This document shows positions 16,199 to 25,926 of a stretch of 64,000 nucleotides of DNA, piece after piece (positions within the stretch are counted from its first letter, which is position 1; every line of letters begins with the position of its first letter). A program made the position numbers and the translations under genes. Under the pieces are notes generated by a model. It saw only the letters and a program-made list of their open reading frames with translations, ran no database searches and was not told where the DNA came from. Source of the DNA: a virus. The stretch is taken from IMG/VR virus record IMGVR_UViG_3300028654_000012, positions 1-64,000 of that record; one strand, given 5' to 3'.

Positions 16199-16846
16199 AT
16201 GCCAGTTCCTAGTCAACCCGTTACACCGCCTATTCTTACCGGACCTGTTATCTCTCGTAGAGTAAGAGATGCTATAGTTGTTAACTTAAGAAATCAGTTT
16301 GCCTTGGATCCTGTGTATCCTTACATTGAGAATCCAGATGGTACTCTTAATATTAATACTACGGCTCCTTATACTCAGATCGCTATTAACGATGCAACTC
16401 CTATAGATTTTTTAATCTACCCTTGTATTACGGTAGAGAATCTCTCAGGTGAAGAGCACAGATTTTTGCAGCAAGATTATTTCGAACAGTTTAAAGATGC
16501 GAACGGAAACGTTTTCAATCGCCGCGGTGCGCCTATGACGATGGAAGTAACCATCAAGGCGAAGGCGCTTGACACAGTTGTAAGAGATCAAGTTCTAGAT
16601 AGGCTTTATGAAAGGTTCAAGATACTCACCGACTATTTGTCTGCCAGCGGTGTAGGAGTAGTAAAGACCAGCTTACTAGCAGATGACAGAGAATTCCCTT
16701 ATGACAGATGGATTTATACTTCGGGAATTCGTATGACGCTGTACGTAGAGTGGACTGAAATCAATCCTATCGGTGCTACTCTTAAAAAGATTACTGGTAC
16801 AGTAACTACTGAGGATCAGGCAATTAGTGAATCCTTTAAACTTTAA
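16199..16846 (+). CDS. Putative tail terminator / neck protein
   Basis: 215 residues immediately before the sheath gene. It contains an alpha/beta domain with a long central helix (RDQVLDRLYERFKILTDYL) and beta strands (ITVENLSGEEHRFLQQDY; GIRMTLYVEWTEINP), resembling tail terminator or completion proteins that cap the tube. Position supports this; sequence alone does not prove it. Confidence 0.5.
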   Translation: MPVPSQPVTPPILTGPVISRRVRDAIVVNLRNQFALDPVYPYIENPDGTLNINTTAPYTQIAINDATPIDFLIYPCITVENLSGEEHRFLQQDYFEQFKDANGNVFNRRGAPMTMEVTIKAKALDTVVRDQVLDRLYERFKILTDYLSASGVGVVKTSLLADDREFPYDRWIYTSGIRMTLYVEWTEINPIGATLKKITGTVTTEDQAISESFKL

Positions 16847-16879
16847 ATAATTTAAACAATACTTTGGAGAAATAACAAT

Positions 16880-19207
16880 ATGGCAAATAATCCTCCGTTA
16901 TCCGCAGAAGGCGCCGAGTCGGGAGTAGTGGTAGAATTTGTACCCTCTACTGCTCAGCCCAATATCTCTGGCGGAATTAGAACTGTAGCCCTTATCGGAA
17001 CCGGTAAGACTACTAAGACTCTAACTGCTACTCTTACTAGAGGAGCTCCAGCTACACCCTTAGCTCCCGGAGCACCTGACTTAGCTTCGGCTTTGCCCTA
17101 TGCTATCTTAGCTGCTTCAACTGTTACTAACGTAGGAGCTTCAACGTTAGTAGGAGATCTAGGTCTTTTTCCAGGTACTTCTGTTACAGGGTTTCCTCCA
17201 GGCACATTATCTGGTGCCGAGAATATCGGTAACAGCTTAGCTCAGCAGGCTCAAGTCGATGCTACTGCAGCTTATACCAATCTAGCTCTACGCGTAGGAG
17301 CTATTGATGAAACTGGTAACGACCTCAACACTATTACCGGACCCGGTCTCTATAAGTGGACATCTTCTGCAGCTCTCACAGGGACGATGACTCTGACGGG
17401 GTCAGCTACTGATGTAGTTATCTTTCAAATTGGTAGTACTCTAACTACGAGTTCTTCTCCGGCTGTAGTACTTGTAGGTATTTTACCTCAGAACGTATTC
17501 TGGCAGGTAGGCTCTTCAGCTACTCTAGGTGGAGGTACCTTCCAAGGTGTTCTCTTAGCCAATACTAGCGTCTCTGTAAGTGCGGCTTGCGTAGTTACAG
17601 GGCAGCTAATCGCGCTCAACGGAGCAGTAACTATCGCTGCTGCTTCTTCCATTACTGATAACGTTCTTGAAGGAGCTGCTACAGATATTCTACTTCCTCC
17701 AGCGTTCTCACTACCTTCTACGATCACTGATGCTACTTACGTTAATTATAATCTAGGAATCGACTATACCCTAGTAGATGGCAACGTAACTTGGCTTACC
17801 GCTCCTGCATCTTTTACAAGTAATGTAAACGCTACGGGTGGATTAAACGTTACGGGGTTAACCTTTATCGTTTCTTTCAACGGAGCTACTCCAGTAAACT
17901 TTACCTTTACGGGAAGTAACCCTGTCAGTCAGGCGAGCATCGTTTCTCAGATGAATACCGCGTTTGGTGCTCAAGGTGCTGCTGCAGCTTTCGGATCATT
18001 TATTACACTCTCTAACTCAAATCCTCCGGGACCTGTTAATACTATTCAGGTACTTGGTGGAACGGCTAACGCTGTCCTAGGATTTACAGGTGGATTAATC
18101 GCGAAAGGACCTCAGCAACCTACTCCTACGATTGGATTGGTTCCTGGAACTATGTATTCCTTTAGCTATCAGTCACCTAAGGTTTCAGCAGATTATGTTC
18201 CTACAGTTTACTACGATCTACAAGATCTAATCAACGATATGGGGCCTGTTCCTACTAACACAGCTACTCCTCCAGCGGTTTATAATCTTCAGTCTTCGGA
18301 CTATACGTTACCTCTTGGAGCTCAAGTAGTATTCCAGAATAGTGCTAACTCCGGAGCCGTAGTTGCTATGCAGCTAGATCCGGCGGATGAGCCGGCCTTG
18401 ACAGGATTCCAGAATGCCCTAAACAAACTACTAGCAGTACCTAACATTAATATCGTGGTATGTCTGACAGGAGATCCAAACTTATACCCAGCTATCTTAG
18501 GTCACGTAACTAATGCTAGCGCTCCTCTAGAAGGTAACTTCAGAACTGCCATCGTAGGTATGCATGGTAATCCGTCTATTGCTACGGCTACTGGATATGC
18601 CTCAGGCTTCTCTGCAGGAGGTAATGGTAGACGTATCTTGTTAGTTTATCCTCCAGCTGCATCTATCCCTGCAACTAATGGTGCCGTTCAGACTGACGGA
18701 GCTTTTATTGCAGCCGCGATTGCAGGTCTTCGTATTAATAGTAACTATGACGTGGCTGAGCCTCTTCTGAGAAAGCAGTTACAGGGTATTAATAGTATTC
18801 CGGCTAATCTTCTTCGCTCACAGAAGTTAGCTCTTCGTAATGGCGGAGTTACGGTAGTTGAAACAGTCAACGGTATCATTCGCGTTATGGAAGATACTAC
18901 GACTGATAGATCTACTGTTGACGCTGAGAACTATTCAGTTACAGAGATCATCGACTTCGTAGCAGAGTCTACTCAGTCTACATTGAATAATCTATTCATT
19001 GGAATCAAGCTCTTAAACGATACCCCAAGTATGATTGTAACTACTCTTAATCTGTTACTATCCACGTTTGTTGACCTACAGATTATTAATGGATTCACTA
19101 ACGTATCTGCAACAGTTAACTCTATAGATCCGTCACAGATAGATGTTTCTTTCGACATCGCTCCCGTATATCCTTTGAGATACATTTCAGTTACATTCTC
19201 TATCTAA
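16880..19207 (+). CDS. Tail sheath protein carrying an inserted DUF3494 domain
   Basis: 775 residues, unusually long for a sheath. N-terminal residues 1-55 (SGVVVEFVPSTAQPNISGG, VALIGTGKTT) and C-terminal residues ~420-775 (GRRILLVYPP, DGAFIAAAIAGLR, QKLALRNGGVTVVETVNG, RYISVTFSI) are clear contractile sheath sequence; the C-terminus provides the strands and handshake region. Residues ~62-260 are a complete DUF3494 domain (TGFPPG, VIFQIGSTLTT, NVFWQVGSSATLGGG), and residues ~305-412 are a beta domain resembling the flagellar hook-IN type. The ribosome site TGGAG precedes the ATG. The sheath contracts to drive the tube; the insert must face outward to be tolerated. Confidence 0.88.
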   Translation: MANNPPLSAEGAESGVVVEFVPSTAQPNISGGIRTVALIGTGKTTKTLTATLTRGAPATPLAPGAPDLASALPYAILAASTVTNVGASTLVGDLGLFPGTSVTGFPPGTLSGAENIGNSLAQQAQVDATAAYTNLALRVGAIDETGNDLNTITGPGLYKWTSSAALTGTMTLTGSATDVVIFQIGSTLTTSSSPAVVLVGILPQNVFWQVGSSATLGGGTFQGVLLANTSVSVSAACVVTGQLIALNGAVTIAAASSITDNVLEGAATDILLPPAFSLPSTITDATYVNYNLGIDYTLVDGNVTWLTAPASFTSNVNATGGLNVTGLTFIVSFNGATPVNFTFTGSNPVSQASIVSQMNTAFGAQGAAAAFGSFITLSNSNPPGPVNTIQVLGGTANAVLGFTGGLIAKGPQQPTPTIGLVPGTMYSFSYQSPKVSADYVPTVYYDLQDLINDMGPVPTNTATPPAVYNLQSSDYTLPLGAQVVFQNSANSGAVVAMQLDPADEPALTGFQNALNKLLAVPNINIVVCLTGDPNLYPAILGHVTNASAPLEGNFRTAIVGMHGNPSIATATGYASGFSAGGNGRRILLVYPPAASIPATNGAVQTDGAFIAAAIAGLRINSNYDVAEPLLRKQLQGINSIPANLLRSQKLALRNGGVTVVETVNGIIRVMEDTTTDRSTVDAENYSVTEIIDFVAESTQSTLNNLFIGIKLLNDTPSMIVTTLNLLLSTFVDLQIINGFTNVSATVNSIDPSQIDVSFDIAPVYPLRYISVTFSI
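17063..17659 (+). repeat. DUF3494 domain copy 2, inside the tail sheath
   Basis: Closest to copy 3 (30573-31175): both have PQNVFWQVGSSATLG and the FQG strand. The flanking sheath sequence reads as one domain if this segment is left out. Confidence 0.85.
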
Positions 19208-19213
19208 TAATCC

Positions 19214-19777
19214 ATGGCAATACCAGTAGTACCTAATACTGACGCACGGTTAGCTACAGCAACCTCTTTTTATATACTGAGAGAGGATGCGGTATCTCCT
19301 GCGGCAATCTTTGGCACTATTAATCCTAACAATATTATTTCACATATGGTTCAAGTATTAGCTATTTCTAATTTTACTGAGAACCAAACTAGAACGACTA
19401 CCAGCCGATGGGAAGTAGATAGTGACATTCCTGGGCAAGCCTTAGAAGTACTTCAGTCTCCTACAGATAGGACCTTGTCTATAAAGCGTATGGTGTTATA
19501 CTCTTCAGACTTTATAGATGTGGCTAGATATGGATCTGAATTAACTACGGGTGGTATAACAGACGGAAGTATTCTTAATCAGCAGCAAAAGCCTTTTATC
19601 TTTATACGTTTAGATACAATGCCTCCTAACTCTAACTTGAGTAATCAGGTTACTATGTATAGAGGATGCATCTTTACAAGCATTGGTAGAACTTATTCGT
19701 TAGATAGACCTACTGACCTATCTGTATCAGAGGATGTCGAAATTAAATATGGTGCCAGACAGCAACTAGTTGTCTAA
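19214..19777 (+). CDS. Tail tube protein 1
   Basis: 187 residues directly after the sheath gene. It begins MAIPVVPNTDARLATATSF and has the arrangement of tube subunits: beta-rich core, MVLYSSDFIDVARYGSEL, TMYRGCIFTSIGRTYSLD, ending in a strand. It is paralogous to the next gene, so one may form the tube and the other a specialised ring. No clear Shine-Dalgarno is present. Confidence 0.75.
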   Translation: MAIPVVPNTDARLATATSFYILREDAVSPAAIFGTINPNNIISHMVQVLAISNFTENQTRTTTSRWEVDSDIPGQALEVLQSPTDRTLSIKRMVLYSSDFIDVARYGSELTTGGITDGSILNQQQKPFIFIRLDTMPPNSNLSNQVTMYRGCIFTSIGRTYSLDRPTDLSVSEDVEIKYGARQQLVV

Positions 19778-19796
19778 TTTTTGAGAGGTTAATACA

Positions 19797-20327
19797 ATGG
19801 CCATTCCTACGCTTCCTAATACAATCGCACGGTTATCTACATCAATCACTATTCGATTGATCCCTATCGATAATCTGAACTCATCCATTTTATCAAATCC
19901 TACTGCATTTACATCTGCAGCTCTCCAGGCGGCACCTATTGGCGCTATTGAATCGTTGACAGAAAGTAACGATCGCCCAGCTAAACAGCGTTTTCAGATG
20001 AATGCTGCAGCACCGGGAGTTGTCGTAGAATTGCTACCAGGATTAGTTGCTCCTAGAACGCTAGAAGTTAAGAGAGCTGTTTTGTATGATTCAGATGCTC
20101 TTGACGCTCTACAGATTGCTAATGGTGACGTTGTTTTCCAGAGCTCCCCATTCGCTATCGTAAAGGTAGAGTCTGCCCCTGCAGCTTCTACAGTTCCTAC
20201 TAGAGTTACTATTTATCGTGGATGCTGGGTAACTAACAATCCTAAGATTTACAGTTTGGACAATGACCTGAAAATCGTTCAGAACATGGTTATTGCGTAC
20301 ACGGAAAGAGAAGTAGTTTCGTCTTAA
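19797..20327 (+). CDS. Tail tube protein 2, paralogue of the preceding gene
   Basis: 176 residues with a ribosome site (GAGAGG). Shared positions with the previous protein include MAIP-PNT-ARL, KRAVLYDSDALD versus KRMVLYSSDFID, and TIYRGCWVTNNPKIYSLD versus TMYRGCIFTSIGRTYSLD. Both probably stack as tube or terminal tube rings. Confidence 0.7.
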   Translation: MAIPTLPNTIARLSTSITIRLIPIDNLNSSILSNPTAFTSAALQAAPIGAIESLTESNDRPAKQRFQMNAAAPGVVVELLPGLVAPRTLEVKRAVLYDSDALDALQIANGDVVFQSSPFAIVKVESAPAASTVPTRVTIYRGCWVTNNPKIYSLDNDLKIVQNMVIAYTEREVVSS

Positions 20328-20367
20328 TACTTTTTCGTAAACAGACGTTGCCAGAGAGGAAAAGATA

Positions 20368-20739
20368 ATGGCTACAGAAGTGATGCCCGAAAAGACAGTC
20401 GATTTGAGTTCAGTACTACAATTGGGACGTATAGAGAAGACTAAGGAAGTGTTCAAGGGATTATCTATTACCCTACAAACCCTTTCTGCGTCCCATCAGC
20501 AAAAGATCCTCGCCGCATTACCTACCGATAACCAAGATGCTCTCGGGCGATATGCTACGCTTCAAATTGAAACGTTAGCTTCTGCAACCGTAGCTATGAA
20601 TGGTGTTAAAGCTGACTATGCAAGTTGGAAGTCAATGTATTCCGAAATGCAGAGTCGGGTTCTACAAGAAGTATACGCTTTCTATGTTGAGCTTGTAGAA
20701 GAGCAAAACTCTGTGATGGACAGTTTAAAAAAAACTTAA
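20368..20739 (+). CDS. Tail assembly chaperone, short form
   Basis: 123 residues with ribosome site AGAGGAAAAG. It is helical and acidic, placed between tube and tape measure genes exactly where tailed phages keep the G/GT chaperone pair. The ORF ends just after a slippery run (TTTAAAAAAAA), and the -1 frame stays open for another 109 codons. The short form is made by normal termination at 20737-20739. Confidence 0.85.
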   Translation: MATEVMPEKTVDLSSVLQLGRIEKTKEVFKGLSITLQTLSASHQQKILAALPTDNQDALGRYATLQIETLASATVAMNGVKADYASWKSMYSEMQSRVLQEVYAFYVELVEEQNSVMDSLKKT

Positions 20740-21062
20740 CTGATCCTGATTTCCGGGCCGACTATGAAATTTGCAGACTTCTTCATTGTGCTCCGGATGA
20801 CGCAAAGTTTTTAAATTTAACACCGGCACAAAGACTCTGGTTTACTTTACATATACGTAAAGATAGATCAGAATTACTTGAGATAGTAGAACATCTTACT
20901 AAATTCATTCGTCCCGAAGCCTTTCCTGATCTTCAGCCTGAAGGTAAAGTATCTGAAGCTACAGATTGGCTGGCAGATATTCAAAAGGGTACAGGAAAGA
21001 ACCTGTCGTTGGATGATCTGGATGACTTGGGCGATATTGATACAATCGAGAGAGTTAGATAA
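20368..21062 (+). CDS. Tail assembly chaperone, -1 frameshift fusion form
   Basis: Reading as in the short form to about 20730-20733, slipping back one base, then continuing in the -1 frame to the TAA at 21060-21062. The downstream part (TDPDFRADYEICRLLHC, AQRLWFTLHIRKDRSELLE, then an acidic tail SLDDLDDLGDIDTIE) has no start codon of its own and encodes a plausible folded domain, which argues for frameshift expression. The product is about 231 residues. The fusion form recruits tube and tape measure in known systems. Confidence 0.85.
20724..20733 (+). promoter_or_regulatory. -1 ribosomal frameshift site
   Basis: In the zero frame the codons are AGT TTA AAA AAA ACT TAA. Both T TTA AAA (20724-20730) and A AAA AAA (20727-20733) fit the X XXY YYZ rule for -1 slippage. 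The zero-frame stop lies 4 nt past the run. I did not identify a definite downstream stem-loop or pseudoknot. Confidence 0.85.
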
Positions 21063-21065
21063 TAT

Positions 21066-22793
21066 ATGGCGACAATGGACGCAGGTGGATCGGATGCTGG
21101 AGGCCAAGTGCCTCAACAGCCTACCCCGACTCCCTCTACTTCTCCCCAACAAAATCCCGTAAATCTTGATCCTTCCCTGCAGGGTAAGCTTCAAGCTATT
21201 AGGGACAGTCTGAGCAAAATTAATGACGAGAGTGATGACTTCGTTGAGAAGCTTGGAGAAGTAAGTGCCGAATTCTCTGGTCTAGAAGACACTGTAGATC
21301 AATTATCTGGTAAACGAAAGAAAGCGGCTGCCTCCGAGTTAGCGGATATCGATGTTATTCTTAAAGCACGTCTTGACGCTTTATCTAAAGAAGATAAAGA
21401 ACAAGTTCGAATGGAGCAAGAGTATCAGCGAAGGATAGCTCTACAGAGAAGTGCTGCCCAGCGTGAAGTAGCTCGAGCGATGGGTGAAAGACGCCCTCAG
21501 GCAGATATAGAGAACATTGAGGCGGGTTATTCAAGTAGAATAGCCGGTATTAATCGTCCTGAAAAAGAAAGTGCGGGTATGTTCAGTCAGATGCAGACAG
21601 CTGCTGCATCCATGAAAGACCTTGTCACTAATATAACCAAGTCTACTCCTTGGCAACAGGCTCTTAAGTTGGGACCGGCCGAAGCTCAGGCTCAAGCAGC
21701 TATGTACGGTGCAGGCCTTGGAGGTATTAACGGAGGAGCACGATTACAGAGCGCTATTGATAAAGGGGCAGGCGCGGGTAACGGCATTATGGGCCCCGTA
21801 GAGATTCAACAGCTAGTTAAGACCTTAGCCAGTATGAGTCCTAAGTTAATGACTGAGAATGCTCAAAGTCTAAGTACTTTCATGGGGATCTCAGGCAAGT
21901 TCGGTATGTCTATAGATGAAAGTGCTGATATGTTGGGAGATGCATCTGCTCGGATAGGTGTGAGTGCAGACGAGCTGTCTACTACAGAACTTTTCGCAGC
22001 CGATGTCAAGACTAAGTTAGGGATGGCTACTAAAGAAGCTACAGAGCATATCGTAGATATGTATGAGGCAGCGCGTGCTGGCGGCGCCGATATGAGACTC
22101 GTGGCAACGGTGATGGACGGTTTTAATAAGAATATTAATTCTCTAGGCGTGGCTATGAGTAAAGCAGAGGCTTCTCGATTTACTCAAAATCTAGCTGCCG
22201 GTCTATCCAGTATGTCAGCTACTAATTTAGTAGGGTTGACTTCTTTCAAGAATGGTACAGGATTACCTTCTAATGAAGAGGTTATGAATTCTATTAAAAA
22301 TCCCGCGGGATTACTCCAAAACCTTTTTGATAAGACTATAAAAGGTATGCCTTTAGCTAATCAACTTCCAGGACTTGATAAGATTGCAGCTATGGCAGGT
22401 GTTTCTTTCCAAGGTAATCAGCAGAGAATGGCTGCTCTAGAGATGCTAAATGCGGGGAAGCTTGCAGGTTTAGATACAAAGGGATTAGAGAAGTATGCGG
22501 TGCAGCCCGAGCAAGTAGCTAAGTTGCAGACTGAAGGATGGGAAACTTTGAAGCACATGAAGAATCCTATTGATAGAATGAGTCAAAATTTAGAGAACAT
22601 TGCAAAGCCTCTGTCGCTATGGCTGAATAGGCAACTCAATACTAACGCGGCTCAGAGAGCGGGTACTGTAATTATGGGAGCTTCCCAGGCTTACGATATA
22701 GGTAAGTCGGCAGCTAATGCTGTAGGTGCCGTAAAGCAAGCCCAAGGGGCTATGTCTGTAGAGGGAGAAGCTGCTGCCGCAGCAGCTCTTTAA
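21066..22793 (+). CDS. Tape measure protein
   Basis: 575 residues, long, helical, Ala-rich. Residues 35-130 are coiled coil (LQAIRDSLSKINDESDDFVE), residues ~180-500 are soluble helical repeats (GKFGMSIDESADMLGDASA) and the C-terminus is a small-residue helix. It follows the chaperone pair and precedes the baseplate hub, the usual tape measure slot. By the usual ~1.5 angstrom per residue relation it would specify a tail of roughly 85 nm, rather short. No lysozyme or peptidase domain was seen. Confidence 0.8.
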   Translation: MATMDAGGSDAGGQVPQQPTPTPSTSPQQNPVNLDPSLQGKLQAIRDSLSKINDESDDFVEKLGEVSAEFSGLEDTVDQLSGKRKKAAASELADIDVILKARLDALSKEDKEQVRMEQEYQRRIALQRSAAQREVARAMGERRPQADIENIEAGYSSRIAGINRPEKESAGMFSQMQTAAASMKDLVTNITKSTPWQQALKLGPAEAQAQAAMYGAGLGGINGGARLQSAIDKGAGAGNGIMGPVEIQQLVKTLASMSPKLMTENAQSLSTFMGISGKFGMSIDESADMLGDASARIGVSADELSTTELFAADVKTKLGMATKEATEHIVDMYEAARAGGADMRLVATVMDGFNKNINSLGVAMSKAEASRFTQNLAAGLSSMSATNLVGLTSFKNGTGLPSNEEVMNSIKNPAGLLQNLFDKTIKGMPLANQLPGLDKIAAMAGVSFQGNQQRMAALEMLNAGKLAGLDTKGLEKYAVQPEQVAKLQTEGWETLKHMKNPIDRMSQNLENIAKPLSLWLNRQLNTNAAQRAGTVIMGASQAYDIGKSAANAVGAVKQAQGAMSVEGEAAAAAAL

Positions 22794-22801
22794 AATAATA
22801 T

Positions 22802-23302
22802 ATGGCTATTAAAACTCCTTTAATTTTAAACGGCGTTAAATTCCAAGTAAATCCTATGGGTCTTAGTCTTGACTCTAAGGTGGTATCTACTTCTCTAGTT
22901 ACTCAGGGAGGTATTAGATTCCAGACTTGGTATGACTCTCCTCAAATCTTAACTATCTCAGGTATGTCTGCGGGTGAATCAGCCTATCAAGAATTACAAT
23001 TCTTAAAAACTAATTTCGAATATACTAATACTAAAGGTCTCAGTAGATTGTTTTATAAGAACTCTACCTACATCGGATTTATTCAAAGTATAACAGTTTC
23101 GCATAGTGTAGATGCTCATCTAAGATTTCCTTACCAGATAGTGTTCCAACTTATCCAGGGCCAGAAGTTTAATTTCTACGACTTCGCGTTTAATCCTACA
23201 GGATTGATTTCAAGTTCGTTAAACCAGGTTACAAGTATTATTAACGTACCTATTTCTAACGCCGCTAATAATTTGAATACAGCTGCCTCAAAAATAATAT
23301 AA
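22802..23302 (+). CDS. Baseplate/tail-end protein upstream of the hub
   Basis: 166 residues, beta-rich (GVKFQVNPMGLSLDSKVVST, RFQTWYDSPQILTISG, IGFIQSITVSH). It resembles the proteins that link tube and hub in XkdP/gp53-like positions, but lacks a visible LysM domain. It starts 8 nt after the tape measure stop without an obvious ribosome site. Confidence 0.55.
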   Translation: MAIKTPLILNGVKFQVNPMGLSLDSKVVSTSLVTQGGIRFQTWYDSPQILTISGMSAGESAYQELQFLKTNFEYTNTKGLSRLFYKNSTYIGFIQSITVSHSVDAHLRFPYQIVFQLIQGQKFNFYDFAFNPTGLISSSLNQVTSIINVPISNAANNLNTAASKII

Positions 23303-23303
23303 T

Positions 23304-25925
23304 ATGAGCTTAGAAGGAAATAACGCCTCACTTCAAAAAGATTTCTTGAAGGTAAGAGTATTCTTATATAAATATACCCCTCCCTTCACAAGAACTAATG
23401 GTCAAGCCGGAGGACCATTTACTCCTTCATTAAATCAAAATGTTACGTCCGCTAGTCAGCCTTCTACTACTGAAAATTCTTGTATCTACGAACAGAACTT
23501 AAAGGTAGCTAGATTCGATTGCCCTTTTAATGCTTCTTATTTCTCAAGGTTCGAACTTACACCTTATCTCAGTGGGTATAATGTAATACAGTCCATGAAG
23601 GATATGGAAAATAGCTTAGACATACAGCTTTTAAATGATGTAGTCTCTATGTCGAGTCTTCAGCCTCCGGCGCCTATAACTGCCCCTAATACCTCAGCTT
23701 TCGTTCAGGCAGCTAATGCCTACAAGACAGCTTATCAGGGAGGTAATCCTCCTCAGTCCGTACGTAGACCTACTTTCTTCCCGAACGCTACTAGTACTCC
23801 TAATAAGCCTGATGGTATTTATAATTATAGTTTAAATCCTTATAAACAGGGTACTGCAGCTCCTACGCCCTTATCGGCAGATAATTTAATTACTAATATT
23901 GCCCAGTATTATACTGAAACAGCTACTGAATTTGAATTGGATTCTATCAGAGTAGAGCTCGCCATGCGCCTGAGAGGTGTTACAGATCCTACTCGCCTTG
24001 CGGCGCTACAACAGATTTTCGGACAGCTTAATTATCAAAATCCTGGAAGTCTTACACTACAGGAAATTCGTGAGAACTTCCAGAATGCTAATGACTCCTC
24101 TACAGGTATAGGGAATAATTTAGGGTCAGACGGTTTGCTACTTAGCGATCTAGTGCAGAAGTTTGATATGATCTCCGTAGTAGTGTATAGATGGCCTTTT
24201 CCTCCAAATTTAGTCGAGCAGTATCTTACTAATACTCAGCCTAATTTTTTCGACACTGAGCCTATGATGTTTGCGTGTCCTACTACGCTTTTGCCTACAT
24301 CGCAGATACCTTCTAAGTCTGTGGGAAATACTACCACCATCCCTCTGTACGAGAGTGAATTTTTAGGCTTTACTTCGGACGTTAATTTTGTTTCTACTCC
24401 AGGTGCTGCAGCTCCTATGCTTAATATTAAAGCTAGGGGAGTAGCTAGTCTTCTAGGGGCGTCTAAGCGAATCTATGGGGCTACTGTTTATCAGCAGGGT
24501 ATTTTTGACATGGGCGAATTGCCTAATGTAGGCGGTGGAACATCTCAGGCCTTAGTCTTTCAGAACGTTATGCAAGCACTTAAGAAAGATAGCGCGGGTA
24601 ATAGTAGAACTACTTCCCCTATAGATATGATTAAGCTCTTACTAAGTGAGTTTTACCATATCAAATTTTATCCAGGTAATCTTACATGCTACATTGATAT
24701 ACGCGAAATGGAATATAATAACAACGTAGTAGGAGCTACTTCAGCCGGAATTACTATTCCTACGGATGCTGCAGCTAATAATACTCCTTTAGCTAAAGGT
24801 ACACCTAGTAGAGGATCTACTAACTTTCTTAGTATTCCCTCTTATCTCTACGGGCTTGTTATGCAAATGCGTAAGTTTAATGTTCAGGTTACGGGAGAAC
24901 AAGTTCCTCGTCTTTATAGCTTTCAGGCCGATGCTGTAGGAGATTCTCCTTTAGAGGTTAATCTAAATTTCTTCGCCACAGAAGCTTTTACACCTTATTT
25001 TACTCGACTAAGTGATGCGTTAGGAAACTACAATCCTTCTCTCAAGACCCCTAAAGAAATTATTGCTGAAATTAACACGATGGCATATACTGAATTTTTT
25101 GAGACTCCTGGAGGAAGGTTAGTTTTCAGACCTCCTCAGTATAATAATACCGCTAGTATAACTACGGGTACTTCATCCGATCCTAATACTAACGCTATGA
25201 TGTCTGATTCTTCGCAAATAATTCCTATCAGCTATACCTATACTGACACTAAGGAGCACCTACTTTCAGGTCATCAGATGAGTGTTTCATTACAAATCAT
25301 GCCTGATCCTATACCTCTTTTATATCCTCGTTATGTAAACGGTAAGGTATTGAGTCAATACGGATTTCTACAAGAGGAGCCTCTTTCTAATCCTAACGCT
25401 AAGCCTAGAAATCTTTCCCAGCAGCCTCCGGGAGAGTTATCAGGCATATTTCAGTTTTGCCGATTCTTTTATGAATATAACAACTCTCTCCTAAAGAACG
25501 GAGTGGTCAACTATGTAGGAAGTAATCAGGTAGAAGTAGGTCAGACTTTCTTCGATGTTACTAATCAAAAATTTGGTTATGTTACGACTATTTCTAAACA
25601 AGCTCAGGTAGGGGGAACTTACACTGCTGCAGCTTCTCTAACGATGGTACGTAACGCAATGCCTACATTTAACACAGAGCCTATAGGTGTTAATACTCCT
25701 ATTGCTCCAGCTGTTTACGCATTACCTACTTTAGAAAGTGTAGTAAATGCGTACAATACTGATGCTAATTCAATTCTGACGAACGCTACTCCCCTTATAT
25801 CCTCTTTAGGAGCTATTCCTAATAGGAATGCGGGTGTGCAGAAGATGAGCGTATTTAATAGTTTACCGAGTAACACTTCTTCTCCGAACAATGCGTTAGC
25901 GGGGAATACTTCTAACGTAGCATAA
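23304..25925 (+). CDS. Baseplate hub protein
   Basis: 873 residues; the largest globular tail protein without fibre-type repeats. It follows the order tape measure, tail-end protein, hub, spike seen in many myoviruses. Regions such as FDCPFNASYFSRFELTPYLS, LLSEFYHIKFYPGNLTCYI and the C-terminal VEVGQTFFDVTNQKFGYVTT resemble gp27/XkdQ-type hub domains with a small barrel near the C-terminus. There is no lysozyme motif. The start directly abuts the previous stop (TAATATG). Confidence 0.65.
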   Translation: MSLEGNNASLQKDFLKVRVFLYKYTPPFTRTNGQAGGPFTPSLNQNVTSASQPSTTENSCIYEQNLKVARFDCPFNASYFSRFELTPYLSGYNVIQSMKDMENSLDIQLLNDVVSMSSLQPPAPITAPNTSAFVQAANAYKTAYQGGNPPQSVRRPTFFPNATSTPNKPDGIYNYSLNPYKQGTAAPTPLSADNLITNIAQYYTETATEFELDSIRVELAMRLRGVTDPTRLAALQQIFGQLNYQNPGSLTLQEIRENFQNANDSSTGIGNNLGSDGLLLSDLVQKFDMISVVVYRWPFPPNLVEQYLTNTQPNFFDTEPMMFACPTTLLPTSQIPSKSVGNTTTIPLYESEFLGFTSDVNFVSTPGAAAPMLNIKARGVASLLGASKRIYGATVYQQGIFDMGELPNVGGGTSQALVFQNVMQALKKDSAGNSRTTSPIDMIKLLLSEFYHIKFYPGNLTCYIDIREMEYNNNVVGATSAGITIPTDAAANNTPLAKGTPSRGSTNFLSIPSYLYGLVMQMRKFNVQVTGEQVPRLYSFQADAVGDSPLEVNLNFFATEAFTPYFTRLSDALGNYNPSLKTPKEIIAEINTMAYTEFFETPGGRLVFRPPQYNNTASITTGTSSDPNTNAMMSDSSQIIPISYTYTDTKEHLLSGHQMSVSLQIMPDPIPLLYPRYVNGKVLSQYGFLQEEPLSNPNAKPRNLSQQPPGELSGIFQFCRFFYEYNNSLLKNGVVNYVGSNQVEVGQTFFDVTNQKFGYVTTISKQAQVGGTYTAAASLTMVRNAMPTFNTEPIGVNTPIAPAVYALPTLESVVNAYNTDANSILTNATPLISSLGAIPNRNAGVQKMSVFNSLPSNTSSPNNALAGNTSNVA

Positions 25926-25926
25926 T

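Noticed and set aside
23304-25925. Lysozyme or peptidase domain in hub or tape measure
   Set aside because: No catalytic motif of T4 lysozyme, NlpC/P60 or M23 type was found on reading the proteins.
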